Below, piece by piece: positions 49,730 to 58,996 of a DNA stretch of 64,000 bases (positions are counted from its first letter, which is position 1; each line of letters starts with the position of its first letter). The DNA is taken from the NCBI RefSeq assembly GCF_004114915.1, contig NZ_CP022219.1, forward strand, positions 1,518,501 to 1,582,500, given 5' to 3'. This DNA is from Bradyrhizobium guangxiense. Lineage in GTDB: Bacteria > Pseudomonadota > Alphaproteobacteria > Rhizobiales > Xanthobacteraceae. Both the position numbers and the translations under genes were made by a program. The notes below the pieces were generated by a model. It was not told the origin of the DNA. It was given only the letters and a program-made list of their open reading frames with translations, and ran no database searches.

Positions 49730-51719
49730 GCTCGATTGGTCGGCCATTCCGTTCGATCAGCCGATTCCGCTTGTCGCAGGCGCGGTCGTGCTGGTCGCGA
49801 TCCTCGCGGTGCTGATCTGGGTCGTGGTCAAGGGGCATCTGCCCTATCTCTGGCACGAATGGATCACCAGCGTCGATCACAAGCGGATCGGCGTCATGTA
49901 CATCCTGCTGGCCTCGGTAATGTTGCTGCGCGGCGGCAGTGACGCCATCATGATGCGGATCCAGCAGGCGGTCGCCTATCAGTCGCAGGGCTATCTTCCG
50001 CCGGAGCACTACAATCAGATCTTCTCGGCGCACGGCACCATCATGATCTTCTTCGTGGCGATGCCGTTCGTGATCGGGCTGATGAACCTCGTCGTGCCGC
50101 TTCAGCTCGGCGTGCGCGACGTCGCCTTCCCGACGCTCAATTCGGTCGGTTTCTGGCTGACCGCGACCGGCGCGCTATTGGTCAACATCTCCCTCGTGAT
50201 CGGCGAGTTCGCGCGCACCGGCTGGCTCGCCTTTCCGCCGTTGTCGGAATTGTCCTATTCGCCCGGCGTCGGCGTCGACTATTACGCCTGGTCGCTGCAG
50301 ATCTCCGGCGTCGGCACGCTGGTCGCCGGGATCAATCTCGTCACCACGGTGCTGAAGCTGCGCACCAAGGGCATGAACTATCTGCGCATGCCGATGTTCT
50401 GCTGGACCACGCTGGCCTCGAACCTCCTCATCGTCGCGGCCTTCCCGATCCTCACCGCGACGCTCGCGATGCTGCTGCTCGATCGCTATCTCGGCTTCCA
50501 TTTCTTCACCAACGAGGCCGGCGGCAACGTCATGATGTTCATGAACCTGATCTGGGCCTGGGGCCACCCGGAGGTCTATATCCTGGTGCTGCCCGCGTTC
50601 GGCATCTTCTCCGAGGTGGTGTCGACCTTCTCCGGAAAGGCGTTGTTCGGCTATCGTTCCATGGTGCTTGCCACGATGGCGATCTGCGTCATCTCCTTCA
50701 TGGTCTGGCTGCACCATTTCTTCACGATGGGAGCAGGGCCCGACGTCAACGCGATCTTCGGCATCGCCAGCATGATCATCGCGATCCCGACGGGGGTGAA
50801 GATTTACAACTGGCTGTTCACGATGTATGGCGGCCGCATTCGCTTCGCGACGCCGATGCTGTGGTCGGTCGGCTTCATGGTCACCTTCATCGTCGGCGGA
50901 TTGACGGGGGTGCTGCTCGCGGTGCCGCCGGCCGACTTCATGCTTCACAACAGCATGTTCCTGGTGGCGCACTTCCACAACGTCATCATCGGCGGCGTGC
51001 TGTTCGGTGCCTTTGCCGGCTTCGAATACTGGTTTCCGAAGGCGTTCGGCTTCCGCCTCGACGAGCGCTGGGGCAAGGCGGCGTTCTGGTTCACCTTCCT
51101 CGGCTTCTACGTCACTTTCATGCCGCTCTACATTGCCGGCATGCTCGGCATGACCCGCCGCATGCAGCACTACGACGTTGGGGCCTGGCGACCCTGGATG
51201 ATCATTGCGGCGGTCGGCATGGCCGTGTTGTCGATCGGCGTGATCTGCCAGATCGTGCAGCTCGCGGTCAGCATCCGCAACCGCGAAGCGCTGCGCGACC
51301 ACACCGGCGATCCCTGGGATGGCCGCTCGCTGGAATGGGCGCCCTCGTCGCCGCCGCCGGTGTTCAATTTCGCCTTCAATCCCGATGTGCGCGGCGAGGA
51401 CGCCTATTGGGACATGAAAGCTCACGCGAAGCAGCAATCGCTCGAGCATGAAAGGCTGGAGTATCAGGACATCGAGATGCCCCGGAATTCGCCGACCGGA
51501 TTCATCTGCGCCTTCTTCGCCTCCATCATGGGCTTTGCGCTGATCTGGCATATCTGGTGGATGGTGATCTTGGGCGGCCTCGGGGCGTTCGCGACCTTCG
51601 TCGTGTTCGCTTGGCGTGATCATGACGAATACGTCATCCCGGCCGAGGAGGTCGCAGCGATAGACCGCGTCAATCTGGAGGAGCGCCGCAGCCTCGTCAG
51701 CATGGCGGGAGCGGTCTGA
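49719..51719 (+). CDS. cyoB: Cytochrome bo3 ubiquinol oxidase subunit I
   Basis: 666 residues (Escherichia CyoB 663). The heme-copper core is complete: HGTIMIFF (low-spin heme His), [17 protein letters not shown] (CuB His and the cross-linked Tyr), LHHFFTMG (CuB His pair) and [12 protein letters not shown] (heme o3 and b His). The ubiquinol-site residues Arg and Asp are kept in [12 protein letters not shown]. About 14-15 helices are present. It pumps protons while reducing O2 to water. The second of two adjacent ATG codons fits GGAGG best. Confidence 0.97.
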   Translation: MLGKLDWSAIPFDQPIPLVAGAVVLVAILAVLIWVVVKGHLPYLWHEWITSVDHKRIGVMYILLASVMLLRGGSDAIMMRIQQAVAYQSQGYLPPEHYNQIFSAHGTIMIFFVAMPFVIGLMNLVVPLQLGVRDVAFPTLNSVGFWLTATGALLVNISLVIGEFARTGWLAFPPLSELSYSPGVGVDYYAWSLQISGVGTLVAGINLVTTVLKLRTKGMNYLRMPMFCWTTLASNLLIVAAFPILTATLAMLLLDRYLGFHFFTNEAGGNVMMFMNLIWAWGHPEVYILVLPAFGIFSEVVSTFSGKALFGYRSMVLATMAICVISFMVWLHHFFTMGAGPDVNAIFGIASMIIAIPTGVKIYNWLFTMYGGRIRFATPMLWSVGFMVTFIVGGLTGVLLAVPPADFMLHNSMFLVAHFHNVIIGGVLFGAFAGFEYWFPKAFGFRLDERWGKAAFWFTFLGFYVTFMPLYIAGMLGMTRRMQHYDVGAWRPWMIIAAVGMAVLSIGVICQIVQLAVSIRNREALRDHTGDPWDGRSLEWAPSSPPPVFNFAFNPDVRGEDAYWDMKAHAKQQSLEHERLEYQDIEMPRNSPTGFICAFFASIMGFALIWHIWWMVILGGLGAFATFVVFAWRDHDEYVIPAEEVAAIDRVNLEERRSLVSMAGAV

Positions 51720-52360
51720 TGGCGATGATCGCGACCGCCGGCCACGCCCACGCCGATCCCCATCATATCGGGCTCGTCATCGAACATCCCGGACCCGCAC
51801 CGAAGCGGATCGTGACTGCCTACGGCTTCTGGATCTTCCTGCTCTCCGACATCGTGATGTTCTCCTGCTTCTTCGCGGCGTATGCGGTGCTGTCGGGCCA
51901 GACCGCCGGCGGCCCCAGGGGCTCGGAGATTTTCGAGCCGCGGAACGTTGCGATCGAGACGGTGTGCCTGCTGCTGTCGAGCTTCACCTGCGGCATGGCG
52001 AGCATTGCCGCCGATGTTCGGAACCGGTTCTGGTTCTATCTCGGCATGGCCGTGACCTGCGTGCTCGGGCTCATATTTCTGGCGATCGAGTTCCGCGAAT
52101 TCGCCGATCTCGTCGCCCGCGGCTACGGCCCGTCGCGCAGCGCTTTCCTGACCGCGTTCTTCTCGCTGGTCGGCTGCCACGGCCTGCATGTCTCCGCCGG
52201 CGTGCTGTGGCTGCTCACCATGATGGCCCAGGTGTTTGCCAAGGGCTTTCGTGCCGACATCTTGCGCCGGATGACGTGCTTTGCCCTGTTCTGGCACGCG
52301 CTCGACATCATCTGGGTCGCGGTGTTCTCCGTCGTCTATCTGCTTGGGAGTGGCGCATGA
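51719..52360 (+). CDS. cyoC: Cytochrome bo3 ubiquinol oxidase subunit III
   Basis: 213 residues and five helices. Landmarks: TAYGFWIFLLSDIVMFSCFFAAYAVL, TVCLLLSSFTCGMA, FFSLVGCHGLHVSAGVLWLL and ALFWHALDIIWVAVFSVVYL. This is the short CyoC/CtaE branch. The N-terminus carries a His-rich stretch, HAHADPHH. The start overlaps the cyoB stop by one base (TGATG), and its own stop overlaps cyoD (ATGA). Confidence 0.95.
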   Translation: MAMIATAGHAHADPHHIGLVIEHPGPAPKRIVTAYGFWIFLLSDIVMFSCFFAAYAVLSGQTAGGPRGSEIFEPRNVAIETVCLLLSSFTCGMASIAADVRNRFWFYLGMAVTCVLGLIFLAIEFREFADLVARGYGPSRSAFLTAFFSLVGCHGLHVSAGVLWLLTMMAQVFAKGFRADILRRMTCFALFWHALDIIWVAVFSVVYLLGSGA

Positions 52361-52743
52361 GCGATCAGACCCACGCGCGGACCGACCATGACCTCGCGCC
52401 GGGCGAGGAAGAGCAACACAGTGTCGGCGGCAGGATCCTCGGTTATGTCGTGGGGCTCGCGCTGGCGCTGCTGCTCACGGCGACATCGTTCTTCATCGCC
52501 GGCACCGATCTGGTCTGGCAACCCTCGATTCCCGTCGCGCTGATCGTGCTGGCGATCGCGCAGATGGGCGTGCATCTGGTGTTCTTCCTGCACATCACCA
52601 CGGGCCCCGACAACACCAACAACGTGCTGGCGCTCGCCTTCGGCCTGCTGGTGGTCTTCCTGGTGGTCGGAGGTACCGTCTGGATCATGGCGCATCTGAA
52701 CGCCAACATGCCGCCGATGGACCAGATCATGATGCGGCAGTAG
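52357..52743 (+). CDS. cyoD: Cytochrome bo3 ubiquinol oxidase subunit IV
   Basis: 128 residues, slightly longer than Escherichia CyoD (109), with three helices. RILGYVVGLALALLLTATSFFI, IPVALIVLAIAQMGVHLVFFLHI and VLALAFGLLVVFLVVGGTVWIM are visible. AQMGVHLVFFLHI is the family signature. The N-terminal 30 residues are hydrophilic and acidic. No cyoE (heme O synthase) follows; that gene must lie elsewhere. Confidence 0.94.
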   Translation: MSDQTHARTDHDLAPGEEEQHSVGGRILGYVVGLALALLLTATSFFIAGTDLVWQPSIPVALIVLAIAQMGVHLVFFLHITTGPDNTNNVLALAFGLLVVFLVVGGTVWIMAHLNANMPPMDQIMMRQ

Positions 52744-52775
52744 CGGAGGCCGCTGCGGAGCCCCAAAAAAGAAGA

Positions 52776-52848
52776 GCCGCTTGTGATGACAAGCGGCCCA
52801 AGTCTAGGGAGGAAACGCCCAAGCAAAGACAATTCAATGAGAATTGTC
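52776..52848. other. Two hairpins after cyoD, terminator or small RNA candidate
   Basis: Hairpin 1: GCCGCTTGT/ACAAGCGGC (52776-52797), nine pairs, four-base loop, with CCAAAAAAG on its left, so on the minus strand it is followed by a T-run and makes a good terminator for the nuclease gene. Between the hairpins stands AAGTCTAGGGAGGAAACGCCC, which I recall as recurrent in Bradyrhizobium. Hairpin 2: GACAATTC/GAATTGTC (52828-52848). Confidence 0.5.
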
Positions 52849-52970
52849 TGCCAAGGAAACGCTCGCGCGAAGCGCTTGCGTATGTTCATAAGTGCAGCAA
52901 CTCGCGACGGAGTTCAATTCCGGATCAATACGGTCCCGAACTACCACTCACGGCTGCGTGAACCACTTAT

Positions 52971-53759
52971 TCACCTTGGCCGGCGGCAATTATAGGCCTT
53001 GCGGAAGCCGGCCGCCTGGGCGTCGTCCTCCGAGCAGAACCAGCGGTCCGGCTTGGTGGTTGCCGGATAGCTCGGGCACCCCCGCAGATGATAGATGCCG
53101 ATATTACCGGTGACGCGCGCGCGCACCGCGAGCTTGCCCTTGATGCTGCAGCTCGGCGGCATCGTCAGCTCCTCCGGGAACAGCACCGCGCGAATTTCCT
53201 TGTCGCGGTCCGGGCGGCAGGCAGCGCCGAGGAGTGCGCCATCCTTCTTCCCGGCCCGGAAGTCTTGCGGCGCAACAAAGCAGCCCTTCCAGATTCCTGC
53301 CGAGGCCGTCTTCGCTTCGGACGCCGCCGGCTTGACGTTCGCCTTGATCGGCTCCCGCGCAACCGCAAAACCGAGCTTGATCAGCTGCTCGTTCAGGCTG
53401 GCCTTGTCGCCCTCTGCGGTGCAGATCGCCCGGTGGCGCTTGCCGAAGCTCTTCTCCGGCCCGACATCGTCGCATCGCACGAGGCGGCCCTTGATCAGCT
53501 TCGTGAGCTGGTCGCGGGCCTCGATGCCGCAGGTCCAGGGATCGGCGTGGTCGTCGATGCAGACCTGGTCCAGCTCGGGCGCGTCGACGCCGTCGAGCCG
53601 GTAGGTGACGTCGCCGAGCTGGACCGAGTTGCCGTCGCGGACCGTCGCGGCGGCCGTCAGCGCGGAGGCTGGCTCGGACGAGACCAGAATTCCGGACAAC
53701 GCGAAGAATGAAACGAGCGCAAAAGCGCGGGCGGCGGCAAAGACATTTCGGAAGGACAT
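52971..53759 (-). CDS. Exported thermonuclease-like (SNase) protein
   Basis: 262 residues with a signal peptide ending at SEPASA. The staphylococcal-nuclease-type start is recognisable: [29 protein letters not shown], followed by [13 protein letters not shown] and [13 protein letters not shown] with the second basic patch, then LIKLGFAVA. The C-terminal 110 residues add a second part with conserved cysteines ([43 protein letters not shown]). It may be a periplasmic nuclease; all active-site residues could not be confirmed. Confidence 0.85.
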   Translation of the reverse strand: MSFRNVFAAARAFALVSFFALSGILVSSEPASALTAAATVRDGNSVQLGDVTYRLDGVDAPELDQVCIDDHADPWTCGIEARDQLTKLIKGRLVRCDDVGPEKSFGKRHRAICTAEGDKASLNEQLIKLGFAVAREPIKANVKPAASEAKTASAGIWKGCFVAPQDFRAGKKDGALLGAACRPDRDKEIRAVLFPEELTMPPSCSIKGKLAVRARVTGNIGIYHLRGCPSYPATTKPDRWFCSEDDAQAAGFRKAYNCRRPR

Positions 53760-53961
53760 GCGGTCTCGCTATCGATGGCTCGGTCCGCTTGTTCCTAGCA
53801 TCCGGATATGGCGATACCAATGGTCTGCACCCTGCGAAGTGCGACATTCCGGCCCCGCGGCTTTACTCGCCGCCCGCTCTGATCCTATCGTTTGCCGGCC
53901 TTGCGGATCGCGAAAGGCTGAATCGCCCGGGAAGCGGCGAAGGCGGGAGGACAAGGTTGCG

Positions 53962-55560
53962 ATGAAAGACCCCGTGGACGTCCTGATCATCGGCGCCGGC
54001 GCTTCGGGTGCGGCGGTCGCATGGTCGCTGGCCGAGACCAAGATGCACATTCTCTGCCTGGAGCAGGGCGGCTGGATGAACCCGGCGGAATACCCGAGCA
54101 CGGGCCGCGACTGGGAGGCCAAGTTCTACGGCGAGTGGTCGTCGAGCCCCAATGTCCGCGGCCGGCCCGAGGACTATCCGATCAACGACAACAACTCGCC
54201 GATCAAGGTCGTCAACTACAATGCGGTCGGCGGCTCGACCGTGATGTACACCGCGCATTGGCCGCGGCTGCACCCCTCCGACTTCAAGGTGAAGACGCTC
54301 GACGGCGTCGCCGACGACTGGCCGATCGACTACGACGCGCTGACGCCGTTCTTCGAGGAGAACGACCGTATGATGGGCACGTCGGGCCTGTCGGGCGATC
54401 CGCTCTCGCCGCTTACGCACCCGCCGATGCCGCAACAGCCACTCGGGCTGTCCGGCGCCATCATCGCCAAGTCGATGAACAAGCTCGGCTGGCACTGGTG
54501 GCCGTCGGACACCACGGTCGCGACCATGGACTATGAGGGGCGGGCGCGCTGCATCAATCTCGGCCATTGCACGCCGGCCTGCGCGCAGGGCGCGAAGTCT
54601 TCCACCGACATCACCTATTGGCCGCATGCGATCCGCGCCGGCGTCGAGCTGCGCACCCATTGCCGGGTGCGCGAGATCACCACCGACGAGAACGGCATGG
54701 CCTCGGGCGTGGTCTATTACGACAAGGACGGCGTCGAGCAATTCCAGCCCGCGCATGTCGTCATCATCGCCTGCAACGGCGTCGGGACGCCGCGGCTGCT
54801 GCTCAACTCGGCATCGGGGCGGTTTCCCAACGGTCTTGCCAATTCGTCGGGCCTCGTCGGCAAGAACCTGATGTTCCATCCCTATGCGCAGATCTACGGC
54901 TATGTGAAGGAGCCGACCGACTCGAACCGCGCGCCGCCGACCTGCCTCTGGAGCAAGCAGTGGTACGACACCGACCTGTCGCGCGGTTTCGTGCGAGGCT
55001 ATGGCGTCCAGTTCGTGCGCGGGGCAGGGCCGGTGTTCGAGGCGGTCGTCAGCGAGCAGAAGGGCATTCTGCCCTGGGGCGAGGATCATCACCGCGTCTT
55101 CCGCAAGCTCAACGGCCATCGCCTGGGTTTCTCCGCGATCTGCGAGGATTTGCCGGAGGAGCACAACCAGGTCACGCTCGATCCCGACTTGAAGGACAGC
55201 CACGGCATCCCCGCGCCGAAGATCGACTACACGATCAGCGAGAACAGCCGGAAGATGATGGAGCATGGGCTGGCCCGCGGCCGGGAGTTTCTCGAGACCG
55301 CGGGAGCGACCGATATCTGCGTCAACTCGCCGATCCCGTGGGGCGGCTGGCACCTGCTCGGCACCGCGCGGATGGGCACCGACCCCGAACGCTCCGTCGT
55401 CAACGAATGGGGCCGCACGCATGACGTGAAGAACCTCTTCATCGTCGACGGCAGCATCTTCGTCACGTCGGGCGGGGTGAACCCGACCTCCACCATCCAG
55501 GCCCTCGCGCTCTACATCGCCGACCAGATGAAGCAGCGCCTCGCCAATCTGTTCGATTAG
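53962..55560 (+). CDS. GMC-family oxidoreductase (gluconate dehydrogenase large subunit type)
   Basis: 532 residues. The FAD motif is VLIIGAGASGAAVAWSLAE at the N-terminus; VGGSTVMYTAHWPR, HCTPACAQGAKSSTD, IIACNGVGTPRLLLNSAS and the C-terminal GVNPTSTIQALALYIAD are typical of this class. HLLGTARMG holds the active-site His. The start is the ATG after GGGAGGACAAGG. There is no Tat or Sec signal. It is followed after nine bases by a subunit 3-like gene, so the two should form a complex. The cytochrome c subunit found in gluconate 2-dehydrogenases is absent. Confidence 0.9.
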   Translation: MKDPVDVLIIGAGASGAAVAWSLAETKMHILCLEQGGWMNPAEYPSTGRDWEAKFYGEWSSSPNVRGRPEDYPINDNNSPIKVVNYNAVGGSTVMYTAHWPRLHPSDFKVKTLDGVADDWPIDYDALTPFFEENDRMMGTSGLSGDPLSPLTHPPMPQQPLGLSGAIIAKSMNKLGWHWWPSDTTVATMDYEGRARCINLGHCTPACAQGAKSSTDITYWPHAIRAGVELRTHCRVREITTDENGMASGVVYYDKDGVEQFQPAHVVIIACNGVGTPRLLLNSASGRFPNGLANSSGLVGKNLMFHPYAQIYGYVKEPTDSNRAPPTCLWSKQWYDTDLSRGFVRGYGVQFVRGAGPVFEAVVSEQKGILPWGEDHHRVFRKLNGHRLGFSAICEDLPEEHNQVTLDPDLKDSHGIPAPKIDYTISENSRKMMEHGLARGREFLETAGATDICVNSPIPWGGWHLLGTARMGTDPERSVVNEWGRTHDVKNLFIVDGSIFVTSGGVNPTSTIQALALYIADQMKQRLANLFD

Positions 55561-55569
55561 AGGATTGCC

Positions 55570-56019
55570 ATGTCCGAGCAACTGACCCTCACGCCGCGGC
55601 AGCGCGATGACCTCCGCACCATCGCCGCGATGATCATTCCGGCGAGCGAGGAATACAACGTGCCGGGTGCAGATGACGAGATCATCCAGGCCGACATCCT
55701 CGCAACGCTTGGCCGCGACACCAGGCCGGTTGCGGCGGCGCTCGATCATCTGGCGCGGCTTGCCGGCATGCCGCTTGCCGACCTCGAGCCGGCCGCGCGA
55801 GCGGGCGTTGCCCAGCAGCTCCGCAAGGCGGGCGGCGTACCTGCCGCGACGCTCGTCCGCGTGGTGCTGCAATGCTACTATCGTGACGACCGCGTGCTGC
55901 GCTCGCTGGGGCTCGAGCTGCGCGCGCCGTTTCCCAGGGGGCATGTGCTTCCGGACGGCGACTGGACACTGCTCGACCCGGTCAAGGCAAGAGGCGGCTC
56001 GCTGAGGCGGGCGACCTAG
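55570..56019 (+). CDS. Gluconate 2-dehydrogenase subunit 3-like protein
   Basis: 149 residues. LTPRQRDDLRTIAAMIIPASEEYNVPGADD is the opening of the subunit 3 family, and LRSLGLELRAPFPRGHVLPDGDWTLLDPVKARG matches its end. In the classical complex this subunit carries the Tat signal that exports the dehydrogenase; here the protein begins directly with the folded part and has no twin-arginine signal. The pair is therefore probably cytoplasmic or membrane-associated by other means. Confidence 0.85.
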   Translation: MSEQLTLTPRQRDDLRTIAAMIIPASEEYNVPGADDEIIQADILATLGRDTRPVAAALDHLARLAGMPLADLEPAARAGVAQQLRKAGGVPAATLVRVVLQCYYRDDRVLRSLGLELRAPFPRGHVLPDGDWTLLDPVKARGGSLRRAT

Positions 56020-56111
56020 CCATCTGGGCAGTCCAGCCCTGCCGGACGGGCGGGCATCTTGCGCGGCAGGGAACAGGCCACCATCTGTGTGAGCCTTCAA
56101 GGACTTTTGCC

Positions 56112-57137
56112 ATGTTGGACTTCACCTCAGATATCGTCGATGACGCACCGTCATCGCGAACGATGGCGTCTGCCCCGGTCGACGACCGGGCGCTGCTGGA
56201 CGCCTATTCCAATGCCGTGATCGACGTGACCGACCGCGTCGGTCCTGCGGTCGTGCGGGTCGAGACCGGACCAAAGGTGCCTGAGAGACGCGAGCGCGGC
56301 GGGCTCGGCTCGGGCATCGTGATCTCGCCGGACGGACTCGTTCTCACCAACAGCCACGTGGTCGGCACGTCGAAGGAGATCCGGCTGCGCGACGTCGAGG
56401 GCCATGTCGGCGAGGCCCAGGTGCTCGGTGTCGATCCCAACACCGATCTGGCGCTGCTGCGCGCCAACGGCGCGCGCCATCTGCCCTATGCCGCGCTCGG
56501 CAATTCCAAGACGTTGCGGCGCGGCCAGCTCGTGATCGCCATCGGCAATCCGCTCGGCTTCGAATCGACCGTGACTGCCGGCGTGGTCTCCGCGCTCGGA
56601 CGTTCGATCCGCTCGGTGAGCGGGCGCACCATCGAGGACGTGATCCAGACCGATGCCGCGCTCAACCCCGGCAATTCCGGCGGGCCGCTGGCGTCGTCGC
56701 ATGCCGAGGTGATCGGCATCAACACCGCCATCATCAACGGTGCGCAAGGCATCTGCTTCGCGGTCGCCAGCAACACCGCGCAATTCGTACTGTCGGAGAT
56801 CATCCGCCATGGCTATGTCCGCCGCGCCTATATCGGCGTTGCCGGACAGACCGCGCCGGTCCCGCGGCGGCACGCGGTGCTCGCCGGCGTCGAGAACAAG
56901 ATGGGCGCGCTGCTGATGCAGATCGAGCCGGACGGTCCGGCGGCGAAGGCTGGCCTGCTGCCCGGCGACGTCGTGATCAGGCTCGATGGCGTCGAGATCA
57001 ACGGTGTCGACGATCTGATCCGCGTGCTCGACCGCGACCGGATCGGCCGGCGGTTCGCCATGGACGTGCTGCGGCTCCGCCGCCTGCGAACGATCGACAT
57101 CGACCCGATCGAGCGCAAGCCGCAGCGCAGCGCATGA
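56112..57137 (+). CDS. HtrA/DegP-type serine protease without signal peptide
   Basis: 341 residues. Protease domain with the triad His in LTNSHVVG, Asp in DPNTDLALLR, Ser in ALNPGNSGGPLASS; a PDZ domain follows (AVLAGVENKMGALLMQIEPDGPAAKAGLLPGDVVIRLDGVEINGVDDL). The N-terminus (LDFTSDIVDDAPSSR) is acidic, with no signal peptide or anchor, so the enzyme is probably cytoplasmic. It has one PDZ domain, as in DegS-type proteins. Its TGA stop lies in the first bases of a family A repeat. Confidence 0.92.
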   Translation: MLDFTSDIVDDAPSSRTMASAPVDDRALLDAYSNAVIDVTDRVGPAVVRVETGPKVPERRERGGLGSGIVISPDGLVLTNSHVVGTSKEIRLRDVEGHVGEAQVLGVDPNTDLALLRANGARHLPYAALGNSKTLRRGQLVIAIGNPLGFESTVTAGVVSALGRSIRSVSGRTIEDVIQTDAALNPGNSGGPLASSHAEVIGINTAIINGAQGICFAVASNTAQFVLSEIIRHGYVRRAYIGVAGQTAPVPRRHAVLAGVENKMGALLMQIEPDGPAAKAGLLPGDVVIRLDGVEINGVDDLIRVLDRDRIGRRFAMDVLRLRRLRTIDIDPIERKPQRSA

Positions 57138-57180
57138 TCCGGAAACGTGCGAAGCGGTTTTCCGGTAAGATCGTGTAAAA
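57134..57180. repeat. Intergenic palindromic repeat, family A, partial copy 3
   Basis: GCATGATCCGGAAACGTGCGAAGCGGTTTTCCGG matches the left half of copies 1 and 2, ending near GTAAGATCGTG (a decayed GATCATGC arm). The right half is missing. The htrA-like stop codon TGA is part of GCATGATCC. Confidence 0.85.
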
Positions 57181-57245
57181 AGTAGAGCGCTGGGCCGGCG
57201 AGGCGAGGTATGACAATGTCATGCCTCGCTTCCGGAGTTCGCCGC

Positions 57246-58973
57246 ATGATGCCGGCGCATGAGACCTACGATGTCATCGTCATCGGTGCCGGTGCCGGTG
57301 GCATGACGGCGGCGGCGGTGGCCGCTGCCGGAGGCCTGCGCGTGCTGGTGATCGAGAAGACCGCGTTCGTCGGTGGCACCACCGCCTGGTCCGGCGGCAT
57401 GGTGTGGATTCCTGCCAATGCCAAGATGAAGGCGGCAGGGCTCTCCGACAGCGTCGCAGACGCCGTCCAATATCTGTCGAGCACGGTGCCCGAGCCTGCC
57501 AATGCCGGCCTCCGCGCCGCCTTCCTCGCGCGCGGACCCGAGGCGATCGCCTGGCTCGAAGCCAACACCGAGGTGCGGCTTCAGCCGGTGAAGGCCTCGC
57601 CGGATCATTATCCGGAACGACTGGGAGCGACGGCCGGCGGTCGCGTGCTTGAGCCGGTTGTCTTCGACGGCACGCGGCTTGGTCGGGCTTTTGCGCGATT
57701 GCGGCCGCCGCTGCCGGAGTTCACGCTGTTCGGCGGGATGATGATCAATCGTCTCGACATTCCGCATTTTCGCAGCGTCGGAAAATCGCTGCGCTCGACC
57801 TTGCGCGCGGCGCGGCTGGTTGCGGCGTATGCGCTGCAACGGCTGCGAAGCCCGCGTGGGACCACGCTGCATCTCGGCAACGCACTTGCCGCGCGCCTAT
57901 ACGCCTCGCTGCTGGCGCAGCACGTTGAGATTCTCTTTAGCGCCGATGTCCAGGACCTCTCGATGCAGGGCGACCGCGTCAGCGGCGTCGTGATCCGTCA
58001 TGGTTCCCGCGACCGCCCGATCGCCGCGCGCCGCGGCGTGGTGCTGGCGACCGGCGGCTTTTCGCACGATGCCGTGTTGCGCAAGCGCTTCTTCCCTGCG
58101 GCAGCGCGACCTGTCTCGGCGACCAACACCTCCAGCACCGGGGACGGACTTCGACTCGCGGCCGAGGCCGGTGCCGCGCTCAACACGGATGCGACCAGTC
58201 CGGCCTATTGGGCGCCGGCCTCGCTATTCCGCAGGGCCGACGGCAGCCGTGGCGTGTTCCCGCACACGGTGTGCGACCGCGCCAAACCCGGCGTGATCGC
58301 CGTCAACGCGGCCGGACGACGCTTCGTGAACGAGGCGCTGTCCTACCACGACTTCGTGCTCGCCATGCTCCGTGACGGCAATGGCGAGCCGGACCGGCCG
58401 TTCCATCTGATCTGCGACTGCCGGTTCCTGTGGAGCTATGGTCTCGGCCGTATCAAGCCATTCACGCGCAGTGTGCGGCCCTATATGGCGAGCGGCGAAC
58501 TTGTCGAAGCCCCCGATATCGCGCAGTTGGCGGCGAAGATCGACGCCAAGCCCTCTGTGCTGACGGCGACGCTTGCGAGCTACAACGAAGGCGCGAAGGA
58601 GGGGCGCGATCCGGAATTCGGTCGCGGCAGCACGATCTATCAGCGCCATTTCGGCGACATCAGCCACAAGCCCAATCCCTGCATCGCGCCGATCACGCGC
58701 GCGCCGTTCTTCGCAATGCGGATCCATCCAGCCGATCTCGGCACGGCGATCGGCATGAAGGTCGACGCGCAGTCCCGCGTGCTGCGCGCCGATGGCACGC
58801 CGATCGCCGGTCTCTATGCCTGCGGCAACGACATGGGCTCGATCATGAACGGGAATTGTCCGGGGCCAGGCATCGCCCTCGGGCCGGCGCTGACGTTCGG
58901 GTATATCGCGGGAAGGCATCTGGCGGAGGGGAGCGTGGCGACAATGCCGGGTGCCACGAAGACGGCTGTCTGA
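57246..58973 (+). CDS. FAD-dependent oxidoreductase, 3-ketosteroid dehydrogenase-like
   Basis: 575 residues. The FAD-binding motif is VIVIGAGAGGMTAAAVAAAGG, followed by TAWSGGMVWIPANAKM, a KstD-type flavin loop. The C-terminal flavin region reads CGNDMGSIMNGNCPGPGIALGPALTFGYIAGRHLA. RRGVVLATGGFSHDAVLRKRFFP and TSSTGDGLRLAAEAGAAL complete the pattern. It probably acts on a steroid-like or other unsaturated ring or on a fumarate-type substrate. The start is the first of two adjacent ATG codons, ten bases after GGAG. Confidence 0.88.
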   Translation: MMPAHETYDVIVIGAGAGGMTAAAVAAAGGLRVLVIEKTAFVGGTTAWSGGMVWIPANAKMKAAGLSDSVADAVQYLSSTVPEPANAGLRAAFLARGPEAIAWLEANTEVRLQPVKASPDHYPERLGATAGGRVLEPVVFDGTRLGRAFARLRPPLPEFTLFGGMMINRLDIPHFRSVGKSLRSTLRAARLVAAYALQRLRSPRGTTLHLGNALAARLYASLLAQHVEILFSADVQDLSMQGDRVSGVVIRHGSRDRPIAARRGVVLATGGFSHDAVLRKRFFPAAARPVSATNTSSTGDGLRLAAEAGAALNTDATSPAYWAPASLFRRADGSRGVFPHTVCDRAKPGVIAVNAAGRRFVNEALSYHDFVLAMLRDGNGEPDRPFHLICDCRFLWSYGLGRIKPFTRSVRPYMASGELVEAPDIAQLAAKIDAKPSVLTATLASYNEGAKEGRDPEFGRGSTIYQRHFGDISHKPNPCIAPITRAPFFAMRIHPADLGTAIGMKVDAQSRVLRADGTPIAGLYACGNDMGSIMNGNCPGPGIALGPALTFGYIAGRHLAEGSVATMPGATKTAV

Positions 58974-58996
58974 TTGTTGTGCCCGCTATATCCGCG

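Noticed and set aside
52837..52995. Short plus-strand frame after the AGGGAGGAAA string
   Set aside because: The ATG lies about 20 bases from the Shine-Dalgarno-like string, the product is Arg-rich without a pattern, and it runs into the end of the convergent nuclease gene.
53863..56100. Open frame of about 745 codons antisense to the GMC and subunit 3 genes
   Set aside because: It spans two real genes and the gap between them, with no domain or start signal.
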